A DNA stretch of 64,000 bases, from the NCBI GenBank assembly GCA_036703315.1, contig DATNPH010000205.1, positions 62,001-126,000 on the forward strand. The letters run 5' to 3'. This document shows, piece after piece, positions 52,772 through 61,944 of this stretch. A program made the position numbers and the translations under genes. This DNA is from DATNPH01 sp036703315. GTDB taxonomy: Bacteria > Cyanobacteriota > Cyanobacteriia > Cyanobacteriales > Coleofasciculaceae. Positions within the stretch are counted from its first letter, which is position 1, and every line of letters begins with the position of its first letter. The notes beneath the pieces are model-generated. The model was not told the DNA's origin. It did not search any database and saw nothing but the letters and a program-made list of their open reading frames with translations.

Positions 52772-52814
52772 CTATTAACTATTAACTATTAACTACTAAC
52801 TACTAACTACTAAA
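52772..52814. repeat. heptamer tandem repeat
   Basis: Tandem 7-mers of the AACTATT type changing to AACTACT, about six units. A short tandem repeat of the STRR class. Confidence 0.75.
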
Positions 52815-52853
52815 GCTTGCATCCCACGCATCAATGACCTGGGATGAACTTAA

Positions 52854-53450
52854 TTAAAGTTTAGATACGGCTGGGCAGTTGTTCAAATACCATCGCCAAG
52901 GCAAGTCAGTTCCTTTTGACAAACCAATCCGCGTAGTTTGGATAAGATCAGGTTGAAACTGAGGAGGACGATGCTCGATGTACAAGGGTTCACCCGGTTG
53001 CAGGACTTGAGCATTCAGTGTTAGGTCAATTTGCAAAGCCCCGCAAAGCTTGCCCGGACCAGCCGCAAGCCGATGGAACTTAGACTGACTTTTGTGATTT
53101 ATCCAACTAGGTATAGATTCTAGCTGTAAGGCACGAATCAAGACAGCACTAGGCACGTCCGCCTGATCTGTGACAATGTTCAGGCAGTAATAGACTCCAT
53201 AAATTAAATAGACGTAGGTGTACCCAGCAGGACCAAACATCACCAAATTACGCTGTGTCCGACGGCGATAAGCATGACAGGCTGGGTCATCGGATCCATA
53301 GGCTTCGGTTTCGACAATCATTCCCCGCAGGATGTTTCCATTGCTTAGTTGGCGCACCAGAGTACATCCAACTAGGTCAGGTGCCACCTCGGTGGATAGA
53401 CGGGCAAGCCAGTTGGGTTTTACAATTTGAGCAGATAAGTGAAGATTCAT
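52854..53450 (-). CDS. DNA-3-methyladenine glycosylase (AAG/MPG family)
   Basis: 198 residues, full length for the family. Motifs: VGCTLVRQL, VETEAYGSDDPACHAYRRRT, the FGPAGYTYVYLIYGVYYCLN core, RAAG-equivalent AGPGKLCGALQI and the C-terminal RIGLSKG. It excises alkylated bases. ATG start at 53450. Confidence 0.93.
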   Translation of the reverse strand: MNLHLSAQIVKPNWLARLSTEVAPDLVGCTLVRQLSNGNILRGMIVETEAYGSDDPACHAYRRRTQRNLVMFGPAGYTYVYLIYGVYYCLNIVTDQADVPSAVLIRALQLESIPSWINHKSQSKFHRLAAGPGKLCGALQIDLTLNAQVLQPGEPLYIEHRPPQFQPDLIQTTRIGLSKGTDLPWRWYLNNCPAVSKL

Positions 53451-53508
53451 CTTAATAAATCGTTAAATCCCTAGATGGGATCAATAAATTAAGGAGGTTA
53501 TTACACAG

Positions 53509-53631
53509 ATGGATGTCAAACTGGTTTTAGTGGTGCTGACAGTTGTTTTTACCGCGTTATCTCTGATTTTTGGCACTAAGAACGGATTTTACGATTCGGA
53601 CAATTATCACGGTAACGGTTCTGCTCACTAA
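53509..53631 (+). CDS. 40-residue single-helix membrane protein (Psb35-like?)
   Basis: Short gene. AAGGAGG lies nine to ten bases before ATG 53509. The product is one hydrophobic helix (KLVLVVLTVVFTALSLIFG) plus a polar tail rich in His, Asn and Gly (GFYDSDNYHGNGSAH). The tail and helix recall small thylakoid proteins annotated as Psb35-like in cyanobacteria, but I am unsure. The strong ribosome site and clean membrane topology argue that it is real. Confidence 0.6.
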   Translation: MDVKLVLVVLTVVFTALSLIFGTKNGFYDSDNYHGNGSAH

Positions 53632-53970
53632 TCTATCTTTAGCTCAGCCGTAAGCAAATAGCTCCTAGAGTGCTTAGCAGTCTGTAGTAAGTAATCACAG
53701 GTAACTTGATTAAAAAGTATGAAGTATAACGGATGAAATATAAATTTCTGGTTTGTGCCTCGTCCTGAAATGGGCGAAATCTTCTTCATGGGCAAAGGTA
53801 CATGAGGAGTTATCTGTTTGGACAACCTGGTGTTTTTTCATCCTAGCTTGCGGCAATAGCTACGCCGAACAGCCCTTATCCTTCAGCTTTTTGTTGACGC
53901 CTGATAACGGACGACAAACTCAAAGCCAATAGTTAATTGCTGATTGTTGACCGCTGATCTGTGACAACTC
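53632..53970. other. intergenic region, nothing clear
   Basis: No gene or conserved RNA seen. Degenerate short repeats with GGACGACAAAC and TTGTTGACCGCTGAT units occur before the metallo-hydrolase gene. Confidence 0.4.
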
Positions 53971-55614
53971 ATGAGCAATCAACGCCTAATGACATCCTAT
54001 CTACTCGAGGATGAGGGATTAGCCTGTTTTCCCTACGGAGTCGGTCATGGCGGTGAAGGAGTTTGTTTGTTGGTGCAAATGGGACCACACCGTATACTCC
54101 TCGACTGTGGATTAACGGACATCGCACCTCTACAAGCTCAAGCAAATCCACCGGCGGATCTGGTACTGTGCACTCATGCTCACCCTGATCATGCTCAAGG
54201 GTTGCTGGCTCTCCACAAAGCTTTCCCACAATTACCGATCTACGCTAGTGAAGTAACGACTCAGCTGTTGCCGCTGAATTGGCCACAGTTGTCGATTGAG
54301 GAAATTCCAAAATTCTGTAATGCTTTACCTTGGCGATCGCCTGTCGAATTTCGCGAGGGGTTGGTTGCGGAGTTGTTTCCTGCTGGGCATTTGCCGGGGG
54401 CCGCGGTTCTATTACTCACCTATACAACTCCACGCAAAACTTACCGACTGCTTTACACAGGTGACTTTTTCCTGTCTAACTCCCGACTGGTAGAAGGGTT
54501 ATCTCTTGAAGCGCTGCGCGGCATACACCCAGATGTGCTAATTGTTGAAGGCAGTTATGGCACAGCTCGACATCCTCATCGACGGCAACAAGAAAATCAG
54601 CTAGTAGAACGTATCGGACAAGCCCTCACTGCTCAGAACACTGTTTTGCTGCCAGTTCCGACTTTAGGTCTAGGTCAAGAAATTTTAATGCTTTTGCGGA
54701 GCCATCACCACTTTACAGGTCGCAACCTGGATATCTGGGTAGATGGCACCGTCGCTGTCGGTTGTGATAGCTACATCGAACTTCTGCCTCACTTCCCGAC
54801 CTCAGTGCAAAACTTTGCCCGACATCAACCCCTATTCTGGGATGAACGGGTACGTCCTCGTGTGCGTCGCTTGGATGCCATACAGCGACAGAATATTGGT
54901 AAGTCTCCTTGCATTGTCATCACCGATGAAACGGCTGACTTGACGAAATACTACCACCCTGAATTGGGTTCTCTGATGGTGTTTCTACCGGAACACCCTA
55001 GATATCCTTCCAAAATAAACGATTTGGGAGTGGATGGTGTTGAAACTTATTTACTGGCTCAACATGGCGATCGCCTGGGAACAACTCAGTTGATTCACAA
55101 TCTGCGTCCTCAGCACGTTGTTTTTATCCATGGTTCCCCAACCTACCTGACTGACCTAACCAGTTTGGAGGAGTTACAAAATCGCTACCATTTACATTCC
55201 CCATCAGTGGGAACACTGGTAGAACTTCCAATTGGTGATACTTTCATACAACCAGCCGCACCAGCAGAAACCAACTACGAAGGCGAGCTTACAGAGTTGG
55301 GAACCGTCGTAACGGTCACTCTCCCAGAAGCGATCGCAGCTGATCCCCGTTGGCAAAATTTTGCTGATACTGGTTTGGTAGAAGCCCGCTGGCAGGGAGA
55401 AGAACTGGTATTGCGCGGATTGTCGCAACGAGAACTGCTCCAGAGTGGCAGCAATGCCAGGATACCCATCAATATCGATTGCTGCGGCAACTGCCGTCAT
55501 CAACGAGGGCAACGCTGCTGGAATCCAGTTTCTCCCCTGTATGGCTTTAAGGTGACGCCAGAAGGCTATTGTCCAGTCTTTGAACCTGCTGAACCCCCAC
55601 CAGAGATGGAGTGA
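53971..55614 (+). CDS. MBL-fold (beta-CASP-like) metallo-hydrolase with Cys-rich C-terminus
   Basis: 547 residues. The metallo-beta-lactamase motif THAHPDHAQG is present, followed by FPAGHLPGA, LLYTGDFFL and a later FIHGSPTYL. The architecture resembles beta-CASP RNases or their relatives. An extra C-terminal region (about residues 440-540) carries a Cys cluster CCGNCRHQRGQRCWNP ending EGYCPVFEP, possibly a metal site. It is predicted to be a cytosolic nuclease or hydrolase; substrate unknown. ATG 53971; an internal ATG at 53989 is possible. Confidence 0.83.
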   Translation: MSNQRLMTSYLLEDEGLACFPYGVGHGGEGVCLLVQMGPHRILLDCGLTDIAPLQAQANPPADLVLCTHAHPDHAQGLLALHKAFPQLPIYASEVTTQLLPLNWPQLSIEEIPKFCNALPWRSPVEFREGLVAELFPAGHLPGAAVLLLTYTTPRKTYRLLYTGDFFLSNSRLVEGLSLEALRGIHPDVLIVEGSYGTARHPHRRQQENQLVERIGQALTAQNTVLLPVPTLGLGQEILMLLRSHHHFTGRNLDIWVDGTVAVGCDSYIELLPHFPTSVQNFARHQPLFWDERVRPRVRRLDAIQRQNIGKSPCIVITDETADLTKYYHPELGSLMVFLPEHPRYPSKINDLGVDGVETYLLAQHGDRLGTTQLIHNLRPQHVVFIHGSPTYLTDLTSLEELQNRYHLHSPSVGTLVELPIGDTFIQPAAPAETNYEGELTELGTVVTVTLPEAIAADPRWQNFADTGLVEARWQGEELVLRGLSQRELLQSGSNARIPINIDCCGNCRHQRGQRCWNPVSPLYGFKVTPEGYCPVFEPAEPPPEME

Positions 55615-55629
55615 GTTCTAGTATTTCAA

Positions 55630-55941
55630 TTAGTCTGGATTTGAGTCTTGAGAACGTGGGTGAATCTGTTCAGCTTCTGGGCAATCATCAGAAACCAGGG
55701 GTTCAACATTACCTCTCGGTACAGAAGCCAACTTCTGAGTCACAGAACCAATACTTTCCAGGCGAACCATTTCTTCCCAAGAACTCACTTCATCGTCTTC
55801 ATCCGTTTCGTAACGCAGCGTAACTAAATCTCCTTCAATATCAACAATGCGGGCACGTTCAATCCAACGTTGCTGATCCCGCAAGAAAACACACACCTCA
55901 CGACCATCGCAACAAAGTTGATAAATCTTGCGGTGTAGCAT
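55630..55941 (-). CDS. small conserved cyanobacterial protein (DUF6679-like)
   Basis: 103 residues from ATG 55941, which is preceded by CAGGAGAAG at good spacing; an upstream start at 55974 is less likely. Compact beta-rich domain with QLCCDGREVCVFLRDQQRW and RIVDIEGDLVTLRYETD, then an acidic tail. Family assignment rests on memory of similar cyanobacterial proteins. Convergent with the metallo-hydrolase gene. Confidence 0.65.
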   Translation of the reverse strand: MLHRKIYQLCCDGREVCVFLRDQQRWIERARIVDIEGDLVTLRYETDEDDEVSSWEEMVRLESIGSVTQKLASVPRGNVEPLVSDDCPEAEQIHPRSQDSNPD

Positions 55942-56124
55942 ATTTGGCTTCTCCTGAGCAAATAACTCTTCCAATAGTGATGAGGCAAGCCGCTCCGATA
56001 TTGTGGATACAGCTTCCTTGAGCTTGACGCGGGCTTAACTTTGTTTGACTCTCCCTCGCCAAAGGTGAGATGCCTCCATGATGTTTCCCTTTCAATGCTT
56101 AAAAGTTTAGCTTGCATTCAGCGG

Positions 56125-56325
56125 CTATCTTGAGAGTGACTTTACAGTACCTTTAACAGTCGAAGGTTTCTTCGACCTTTTCATTCCAGCGCGTAAGCAG
56201 TCAAGAAAACTCGGAGCAAGGCAATGGTGGAGAGCAATTTGCCCTGTGAGCACATATAGCAATTTGGGTAAGTTGGCATCGGCAGGGAGCGGATGCTCTT
56301 GTTTGGCACAAATGTATTCCGCCAT
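56125..56325 (-). CDS. small hypothetical protein (66 aa)
   Basis: Soluble basic protein with AEYICAKQEHPLPADANLP and a KRSKKPSTVKG tail. No ribosome site is visible and no family recognised. It may be real or a chance frame. Confidence 0.3.
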   Translation of the reverse strand: MAEYICAKQEHPLPADANLPKLLYVLTGQIALHHCLAPSFLDCLRAGMKRSKKPSTVKGTVKSLSR

Positions 56326-56549
56326 TGCGACTAGCGCGGTTCTTGCTAGGTCAAAAGTCCTAGTCTACTAGTTAGGATTTAGTGTCTGAAATCCCAGACA
56401 TAGCTATTGTGACATACTCCTTGCTATATCTGCTGAGCGCAAGAGTACAGACTTCAAACTAGACTATATGCCTGTGCTGGCTAGATTAAATCGCTGTAGC
56501 TATCTCCACGGTATGTACGCTATTGCTTACCTGTTAACCTTCCCTGACC

Positions 56550-56745
56550 TTATGACTCGGCGTTTGGTAGGTATGCAGTAGCTGTACTAGGTTCATCTGA
56601 ATCAGCTTTAACTATGTTCTCCCTCTCACAACTAGCTGATGGCTTCCTAGTACCGTCCCCCTCTACGACTAGGTTAAAGTTGCCCAAACTCTGCTTTAGG
56701 AGGTTCTCTGACTGAGTAGCTAACACTTACACTCGGGTTATCTTG
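56550..56745 (-). pseudogene. TnpB-type transposase C-terminal remnant
   Basis: The reverse strand reads NLLKQSLGNFNLVVEGDGTR and continues KPSASCEREN to a stop at 56550. The GN-V-EGDG-R-KPS pattern resembles the tail of some IS200/IS605-family OrfB proteins. The zinc ribbon and catalytic domain are absent, and an upstream stop lies in the same frame. It is the third TnpB-like 3' end in this window. Confidence 0.45.
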
Positions 56746-56852
56746 ACTAAGTCGGCTTACGGACAGTAGGAGATCAAAAAGAGTACTGGCTAAATGCCAG
56801 AAATAAAACGTCACTTGAACAGCAGTACACTCCAAAGCTTTGCTTGGAGTTA

Positions 56853-57062
56853 TTAGCGTCTATTAGGTATTAGCGTCATTACACTATCACCACGAGCTTC
56901 TCGTTCGATTTGACCCGAGTTTAGGGCTTCATTAAGAGACTTAAGAGCCTCCACATCGGACGGCTCGTAGCCCTTTATTTCCAGTAACTGACGGATTAAG
57001 CCCTCAGAAGCCACACTGAGGCAACCTGTTTGAAAAGCCGACTGTACAAGCGAGCGAATCAT
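56853..57062 (-). CDS. small conserved cyanobacterial protein (69 aa)
   Basis: Mostly helical and soluble: MIRSLVQSAFQTGCLSVAS then a helix-turn region with DVEALKSLNEALNSGQIERE. This layout (MI-xx-LVxxA-TG-LSVAxEG-LxxxL) recurs in small cyanobacterial proteins of unknown function. ATG start without a strong ribosome site. Confidence 0.62.
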   Translation of the reverse strand: MIRSLVQSAFQTGCLSVASEGLIRQLLEIKGYEPSDVEALKSLNEALNSGQIEREARGDSVMTLIPNRR

Positions 57063-57405
57063 GAACCCGGAGCATTTGTAAGGGATTGTTAATAATATCT
57101 AATATTTTTCAAGTCTTAAAATTGATTTATGTCAGAAGGTTAGTGTGATTTTTCACACATCTAAGATGTGATCTGTATCACATGCAGACCGAAAAGCCTA
57201 AGAATTTCCCACAAATAGGATGTTTTCAGGAGCCGTAATAGTTGTTGAGTCTGGGCTTGAAGAAAAAATCAACACTCCGTTCTGCCATCTTAAAAAATTT
57301 CCTGTGAAGAACTGATGAACCTGATACTAGTTTTCTGACAAGAGTTTGTTAAAGTTCTGGTGTAGCTAGCTGACCAACAGCCGCTTTTTGGGGAGAAAGA
57401 CGCCT
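57063..57405. other. divergent intergenic region
   Basis: AT-rich, no gene seen. It separates the small minus-strand gene from the plus-strand aldose epimerase gene and likely carries both promoters. Confidence 0.4.
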
Positions 57406-58278
57406 GTGTGTGCGATCGCAATACAACAAAAACAATACAAAACCTACATTCTGACTAACGAACAGGCTCACTCTCGCATTGAAGTTGTTCCAGAACGGGG
57501 CGGCATCATCACCCACTGGAATCTTCAAAATCAAGACATTCTCTACCTTGATACTGAACGCTTCGCTGAGCCTAGCTTGAGCGTGCGGGGTGGCATCCCA
57601 ATCCTTTTCCCCATCTGTGGAAACTTACCCGATAACACCTACACCTATAAGGGGGAACACTACACACTCAAACAGCACGGCTTTGCCCGTGACTTAGCCT
57701 GGGAAGTCACAGACCAGCAGATAACGAATAGCTTTGTCAGCCTCACTCTCACTCTCAATAGCAACAACCAAACTCGTGCCGTGTACCCCTTCGACTTTCA
57801 ACTTGCCTTCACCTACAACCTCAAGGGTAATACTTTAGAGATTCAGCAGCGGTACACGAATCATTCAACCGAGCCAATGCCCTTTTCTACAGGTCTACAT
57901 CCTTACTTCTTTACGTCTGATAAGACCAAACTGGAATTTGAGATACCTGCTTGTGAGTATCAAGATCAGATTACTAAAGAAGTTTACCCCTTCTCTAGTA
58001 GCTTCGATTTCAGTCGCGATGAAATTGATTTTGCCTTTGGGCAGGTAAGTGAAAAATCAGCAAGTGTTACTGATACGGGACGCCAATTAAAAATCACACT
58101 GAGTTACACTGACCTCTACTCCACCCTCGTTTTCTGGGCAATTAAGGGTAAAGACTATTATTGCCTGGAACCCTGGAGTGCTCCGCGTAATGCCCTAAAT
58201 ACTGGAGAACATCTAACCCACTTGGCTCCTGGAGACAGTTATGATGCTTTTGTCAGACTGACAGTAAACTTTTTATAA
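57406..58278 (+). CDS. aldose 1-epimerase (galactose mutarotase-like)
   Basis: About 290 residues. The galactose-mutarotase fold includes GGIPILFPICGNLPD, KQHGFARDLAW, the catalytic-site STGLHPYF and C-terminal EPWSAPRNALN. The conserved His residues (HGFARD and GLHPYF) and C-terminal Glu are present. It belongs to the hexose-6-phosphate/aldose epimerase group. GTG 57406 with GGGGAGAAAG eight bases upstream is the best start; TTG 57388 is further up. Confidence 0.85.
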   Translation: MCAIAIQQKQYKTYILTNEQAHSRIEVVPERGGIITHWNLQNQDILYLDTERFAEPSLSVRGGIPILFPICGNLPDNTYTYKGEHYTLKQHGFARDLAWEVTDQQITNSFVSLTLTLNSNNQTRAVYPFDFQLAFTYNLKGNTLEIQQRYTNHSTEPMPFSTGLHPYFFTSDKTKLEFEIPACEYQDQITKEVYPFSSSFDFSRDEIDFAFGQVSEKSASVTDTGRQLKITLSYTDLYSTLVFWAIKGKDYYCLEPWSAPRNALNTGEHLTHLAPGDSYDAFVRLTVNFL

Positions 58279-58347
58279 AAATGACTCTGGACAATTTTGT
58301 TTACTTGCGCTATAGTTTAAAACGGTGCGCTTAGCACTGTTTTTCTA

Positions 58348-58419
58348 GGGTCGCTAGCTCAGTGGTAGAGCATTCGGCTTTTAACCGATTGGTCCCGGGT
58401 TCGAATCCCGGGCGACCCA
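58348..58419 (+). tRNA. trnK: tRNA-Lys (anticodon TTT)
   Basis: 72 bases. The acceptor stem GGGTCGC pairs with GCGACCC and A is the discriminator. The D arm is GCTCAGTGGTAGAGC, the anticodon loop is CTTTTAA, and the T arm is CCGGGTTCGAATCCCGG. CCA is not encoded, as usual in cyanobacteria. Confidence 0.97.
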
Positions 58420-58583
58420 TATTGATGTATAGCAAAAACTTATTATTCTATAAGCAAGGCTTATTCTAGAATATCTAGAGATAATTGCCTATAAGCTGAT
58501 AAACTATCTTAAGATTGTCGTAAGAATTAAGATTGTCTGTAGGCAACTAGCGGACAACAAACCAGAACATAGGAGGACTCTTT

Positions 58584-59663
58584 ATGGCGCTCGTACCCAT
58601 GCGGCTGTTGTTGGATCACGCCGCTGAGAATGGCTACGGCATTCCAGCTTATAACGTCAATAATATGGAGCAGATCCAGTCGATTATGCAGGCTGCTCAT
58701 GAAGCGGATAGCCCAGTAATTTTACAAGCTTCTCGCGGTGCCCGCAGCTACGCCGGAGAATACTTCCTCCGTCATCTGATCCTGGCAGCGGTAGAAACCT
58801 ACCCCCACCTCCCTATTGCCATGCACCAAGACCACGGCAATAGTCCAGCTACTTGCTACTCAGCGATTCGTCATGGTTTCACCAGCGTCATGATGGACGG
58901 TTCTCTGGAGGCAGATGCCAAAACTCCATCCAGCTACGAGTACAACGTTGAAGTCACTCGTAAAGTTGTAGAAGTCGCTCATTCAGTCGGCGTTAGCGTG
59001 GAAGGGGAACTAGGTTGTCTAGGTTCTCTGGAAACGGGCGCAGGTGAAGCGGAAGACGGTCACGGTTTTGAAGGTACTCTCTCCCACGACCAGCTATTAA
59101 CTGACCCTGACGAAGCTGTTGATTTTGTTGAGCAGACTGGTGTAGATGCTCTAGCTGTTGCTATTGGCACTAGCCACGGAGCCTACAAGTTTACTCGTAA
59201 GCCCACTGGTGAAATTCTTGCCATCAGCCGAATCGAAGAAATTCATCGCCGCCTGCCTAACACTCACCTTGTGATGCATGGTTCTTCCTCTGTGCCGGAA
59301 GACTTGATTGCCATCATCAACCAGTACGGTGGTAACATTCCTGAAACCTATGGTGTGCCTGTTGAAGAAATTCAGAAGGGCATCAAGAGTGGTGTTCGTA
59401 AGGTCAATATCGATACTGACAACCGCTTGGCAATCACTGCTGCAATTCGTGAAGCAGCTGCTAAAGATCCCTCGAACTTTGACCCCCGTCACTTCATGAA
59501 GCCTTCGATTACCTACATGAAGAAGGTATGTCTAGAGCGTTACCAGCAGTTTGGTACTGCCGGCAATGCCAGCAAGATTCAGCAGATGACTCTAGATGAC
59601 TATGCTGCTAAGTATGCCAAAGGCGAATTGGGCGTTGTAACGAAGAAGGCTGTTACTGCTTAA
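58584..59663 (+). CDS. fbaA: class II fructose-bisphosphate aldolase
   Basis: 359 residues. Features: AYNVNNMEQIQSIMQAA, metal ligands in AMHQDHGNS and LVMHGSSS, VEGELGCLG, AIGTSHGAYKF and GVRKVNIDTDNRLA. It matches the class IIB aldolase typical of the Calvin cycle and glycolysis in cyanobacteria. AGGAGGACTCTTT precedes the ATG. The following terminator and lack of neighbours suggest a monocistronic gene. Confidence 0.96.
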   Translation: MALVPMRLLLDHAAENGYGIPAYNVNNMEQIQSIMQAAHEADSPVILQASRGARSYAGEYFLRHLILAAVETYPHLPIAMHQDHGNSPATCYSAIRHGFTSVMMDGSLEADAKTPSSYEYNVEVTRKVVEVAHSVGVSVEGELGCLGSLETGAGEAEDGHGFEGTLSHDQLLTDPDEAVDFVEQTGVDALAVAIGTSHGAYKFTRKPTGEILAISRIEEIHRRLPNTHLVMHGSSSVPEDLIAIINQYGGNIPETYGVPVEEIQKGIKSGVRKVNIDTDNRLAITAAIREAAAKDPSNFDPRHFMKPSITYMKKVCLERYQQFGTAGNASKIQQMTLDDYAAKYAKGELGVVTKKAVTA

Positions 59664-59715
59664 TTCTTTGTAAGGTGTTAAGGCAGACAATGTAGTTTGC
59701 CTTAACAACTTTTCT

Positions 59716-59745
59716 GGGTGGCTGTTGAAGCCACCCAATTTTTTT
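59716..59745 (+). terminator. rho-independent terminator of fbaA
   Basis: GGGTGGCT-GTTGA-AGCCACCC hairpin (59716-59736) followed by AATTTTTTT. A second hairpin GTTAAGGCA/TGCCTTAAC lies just upstream (about 59679-59706). Confidence 0.85.
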
Positions 59746-60294
59746 AGAAACGCCTTTTAAAAAGCCTAGGAAAAGCTATATTATGTGGTTATTTATTAGT
59801 TCTAAAAGGCAAAAGCATCAAGTAACAAACTAGGAGTTTCCCTGCACTTGTGCCAGGGAAGTCCTAATTATTTGTATTCTACGAACACCGCCTTTAGATA
59901 GAGGTTCAAGGCTGCTTAGGATAGTAAGGTTTCATTAGGCAAGTCCACAATAATTGATGGCATTGCTAACGATAGGACAACAAGCTCCTAGTTCATGCGC
60001 TCTAGGAGCTTTTCTTGGGTTTATTTAGGCTAAGCATAAATTTACCCCCGCTTAACTAGCAGGGGTAGAGCAAAACTGATAGGACAGCAAGCTCTATCCA
60101 TTACGATATAAGCTTTTGTGAGATTAATCTCTATCATAGGGGCTATGTCTAAATACATAGATTTCCCTGATCTTAAGCTCCATTCCCTTAGGGATGGAGT
60201 AATTTTGAACTTCTGTAGTCTGAACTCCTTTTAGACCAGCAGGCAATCAACAGAAGTTCTAGGATAGAAATCTAAGATAAATTTGTATGCTTTT
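59746..60294. other. intergenic region with possible small RNAs
   Basis: No protein gene seen. Two related tracts, GATAGGACAACAAGCTC at 59971 and GATAGGACAGCAAGCTC at 60078, each run into a hairpin with an AGCT stem and T-run. The first is strong: AGCTCCTAG (59983) / CTAGGAGCT (60002) then TTTTC. Another hairpin around TTTCCCTG/CAGGGAA lies near 59836. The tandem units could be small RNAs with terminators. Confidence 0.4.
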
Positions 60295-61497
60295 ATGTCC
60301 CTTACACCGCATCTTTCTTCGGTTCACTCACAAAATAGTAGCAATGGTCAAAATTCTTACCTGTTGTTGACTAAATCAGGTGAATCGACGCAAGCAGTAT
60401 TAACCTCAATTCCTCCGCTGTTAGGTGCGTCTTTAGCGGAGTTAACACAATGGGTACAACAGCAAGGGCAACCCGCTTATCGGGGGCGTCAGCTACATGG
60501 ATGGATTTATCAAAAAGGGGCGCGATCGCTCTCAGAAATTTCAGTTTTTCCTAAACAGTGGCGTGCAGCCTTGGCTGATGTTCCTATTGGTCGCTCAACA
60601 TTACACCACCGCTCTGAAGCTCCCGATGGAACAGTGAAATACCTCCTGCGATTAGCAGATGGTCACATTATTGAAACCGTCGGTATTCCTACTTTTGCAA
60701 GAGATGAGGGGACACACAGATGGGGAGATGACTCAATCCAAAATCCAAAATCTAAGGAACGCCTTACAGTGTGTGTATCTTCGCAAGTAGGTTGTCCAAT
60801 GGCTTGTGACTTCTGCGCTACTGGTAAGGGAGGATTCATCCGTAATCTGGCACGCCACGAAATTGTTGATCAGGTTTTGACCGTTCAAGAAGACTTTGGG
60901 CAGCGCGTCAGCAATGTGGTTTTCATGGGTATGGGAGAGCCATTGCTGAATCTAGACGCTGTTTTGGGTGCCGTGAAGTCTATTAATCAAGATGTGGGGA
61001 TTGGACAGCGATCGCTTACAATCTCAACTGTCGGTATCCCTGGTCGAATCCGCCAACTCGCCTCTCATCAGCTGCAAATCACCTTTGCCGTCAGTCTCCA
61101 CGCCTCGAATCAGCTGCTACGGGAAAAACTCATTCCCAGCGCTCGCCGTTATCCATTGGAGGCTCTGTTAGAGGAGTGCCGAGAATATGTGCAATTAACA
61201 GGTCGCCGGGTGACCTTTGAATACATCCTCCTGGCGGGACTTAATGACCTTCCGGAACACGCTACTGAACTGGCAGAACATCTGCGAGGGTTCCAGAGTC
61301 ACGTTAATTTGATTCCTTATAATCCCATCAACGAGGTAGATTATCAGCGCCCTAGCCCTCGTAGGATTCAAGCCTTCGTTGATGCTTTAGAGAAGCAACA
61401 CATTGCCGTCAGTGTTCGCCGCTCTCGTGGTTTGGACAAAGATGCCGCTTGCGGACAACTTCGAGCGTCCACGATGAAGGTGTCTCCTCAACTTTAA
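60295..61497 (+). CDS. rlmN: 23S rRNA (adenine2503-C2)-methyltransferase RlmN
   Basis: About 400 residues of the radical-SAM family. The cluster motif CPMACDFCATGKGG gives CxxxCxxC, VFMGMGEPLLN follows, and the C-terminal catalytic Cys is in DKDAACGQLR. It methylates A2503 of 23S rRNA and likely A37 of some tRNAs. ATG 60295 is chosen over TTG 60283. An extra segment of about 22 residues (THRWGDDSIQNPKSKER region, nt 60695-60765) precedes TVCVSSQVG and is built from intergenic-repeat-like DNA. Confidence 0.94.
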   Translation: MSLTPHLSSVHSQNSSNGQNSYLLLTKSGESTQAVLTSIPPLLGASLAELTQWVQQQGQPAYRGRQLHGWIYQKGARSLSEISVFPKQWRAALADVPIGRSTLHHRSEAPDGTVKYLLRLADGHIIETVGIPTFARDEGTHRWGDDSIQNPKSKERLTVCVSSQVGCPMACDFCATGKGGFIRNLARHEIVDQVLTVQEDFGQRVSNVVFMGMGEPLLNLDAVLGAVKSINQDVGIGQRSLTISTVGIPGRIRQLASHQLQITFAVSLHASNQLLREKLIPSARRYPLEALLEECREYVQLTGRRVTFEYILLAGLNDLPEHATELAEHLRGFQSHVNLIPYNPINEVDYQRPSPRRIQAFVDALEKQHIAVSVRRSRGLDKDAACGQLRASTMKVSPQL

Positions 61498-61509
61498 GGG
61501 ATGTTCAAC

Positions 61510-61618
61510 AGACCTCCTGCATGAATCATGACATGCCCTGCGCATCCCCTAATTGTGGTGAGTTTAATTCTTATTCCCCCCAATCGGGGGCGAAAATTCT
61601 CTTCGTGCAGGAGGTCTA
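61510..61618. repeat. dispersed palindromic repeat, family A copy 2
   Basis: The best-preserved copy: AGACCTCCTGCATGAA at the left and TTCGTGCAGGAGGTCT at the right pair with 15 of 16 matches. The interior carries CCCCCCAATCGGGGG. Confidence 0.85.
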
Positions 61619-61677
61619 ATGAATAAATCTCCCATTTAGTGGGCAGGCGTTACACTGGGCTGCGCCCCTTTCGCTAA

Positions 61678-61767
61678 TAGATCTCTGGCAGAAATCCTGG
61701 AACGCTCCCTAAATCCCCCAATTTTGGGGGGCAAGGGGGCAAGAATTTAATTTGTGCAAGAAGTCTA
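61678..61767. repeat. dispersed palindromic repeat, family A copy 3
   Basis: Ends TAGATCTCTGGCA and TGCAAGAAGTCTA are degenerate inverted repeats; the interior has CCCCCAATTTTGGGGGG. Tandem neighbour of copy 2. Confidence 0.7.
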
Positions 61768-61944
61768 ATGGCTGCCTCTGTTGTTAGATTGGGCATCTTG
61801 ATCACCCACAACAGCCATTCGGATATTTTTTGTTTGGAAGTCCCTAACTTGCTGTTTATCTTGGCATTGTGGGTAACATCCTAGGGGCATGGTAGGTCGT
61901 GCCCTTACAGCATGTACTTCGGGGAATTTATTCTTTACCAGGCA

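Larger units (their letters stand above)
61498..61944. other. intergenic region with two family A repeats
   Basis: No gene. It holds family A copies at 61510-61618 and 61678-61767 in tandem, separated by about 60 bases. Confidence 0.6.
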
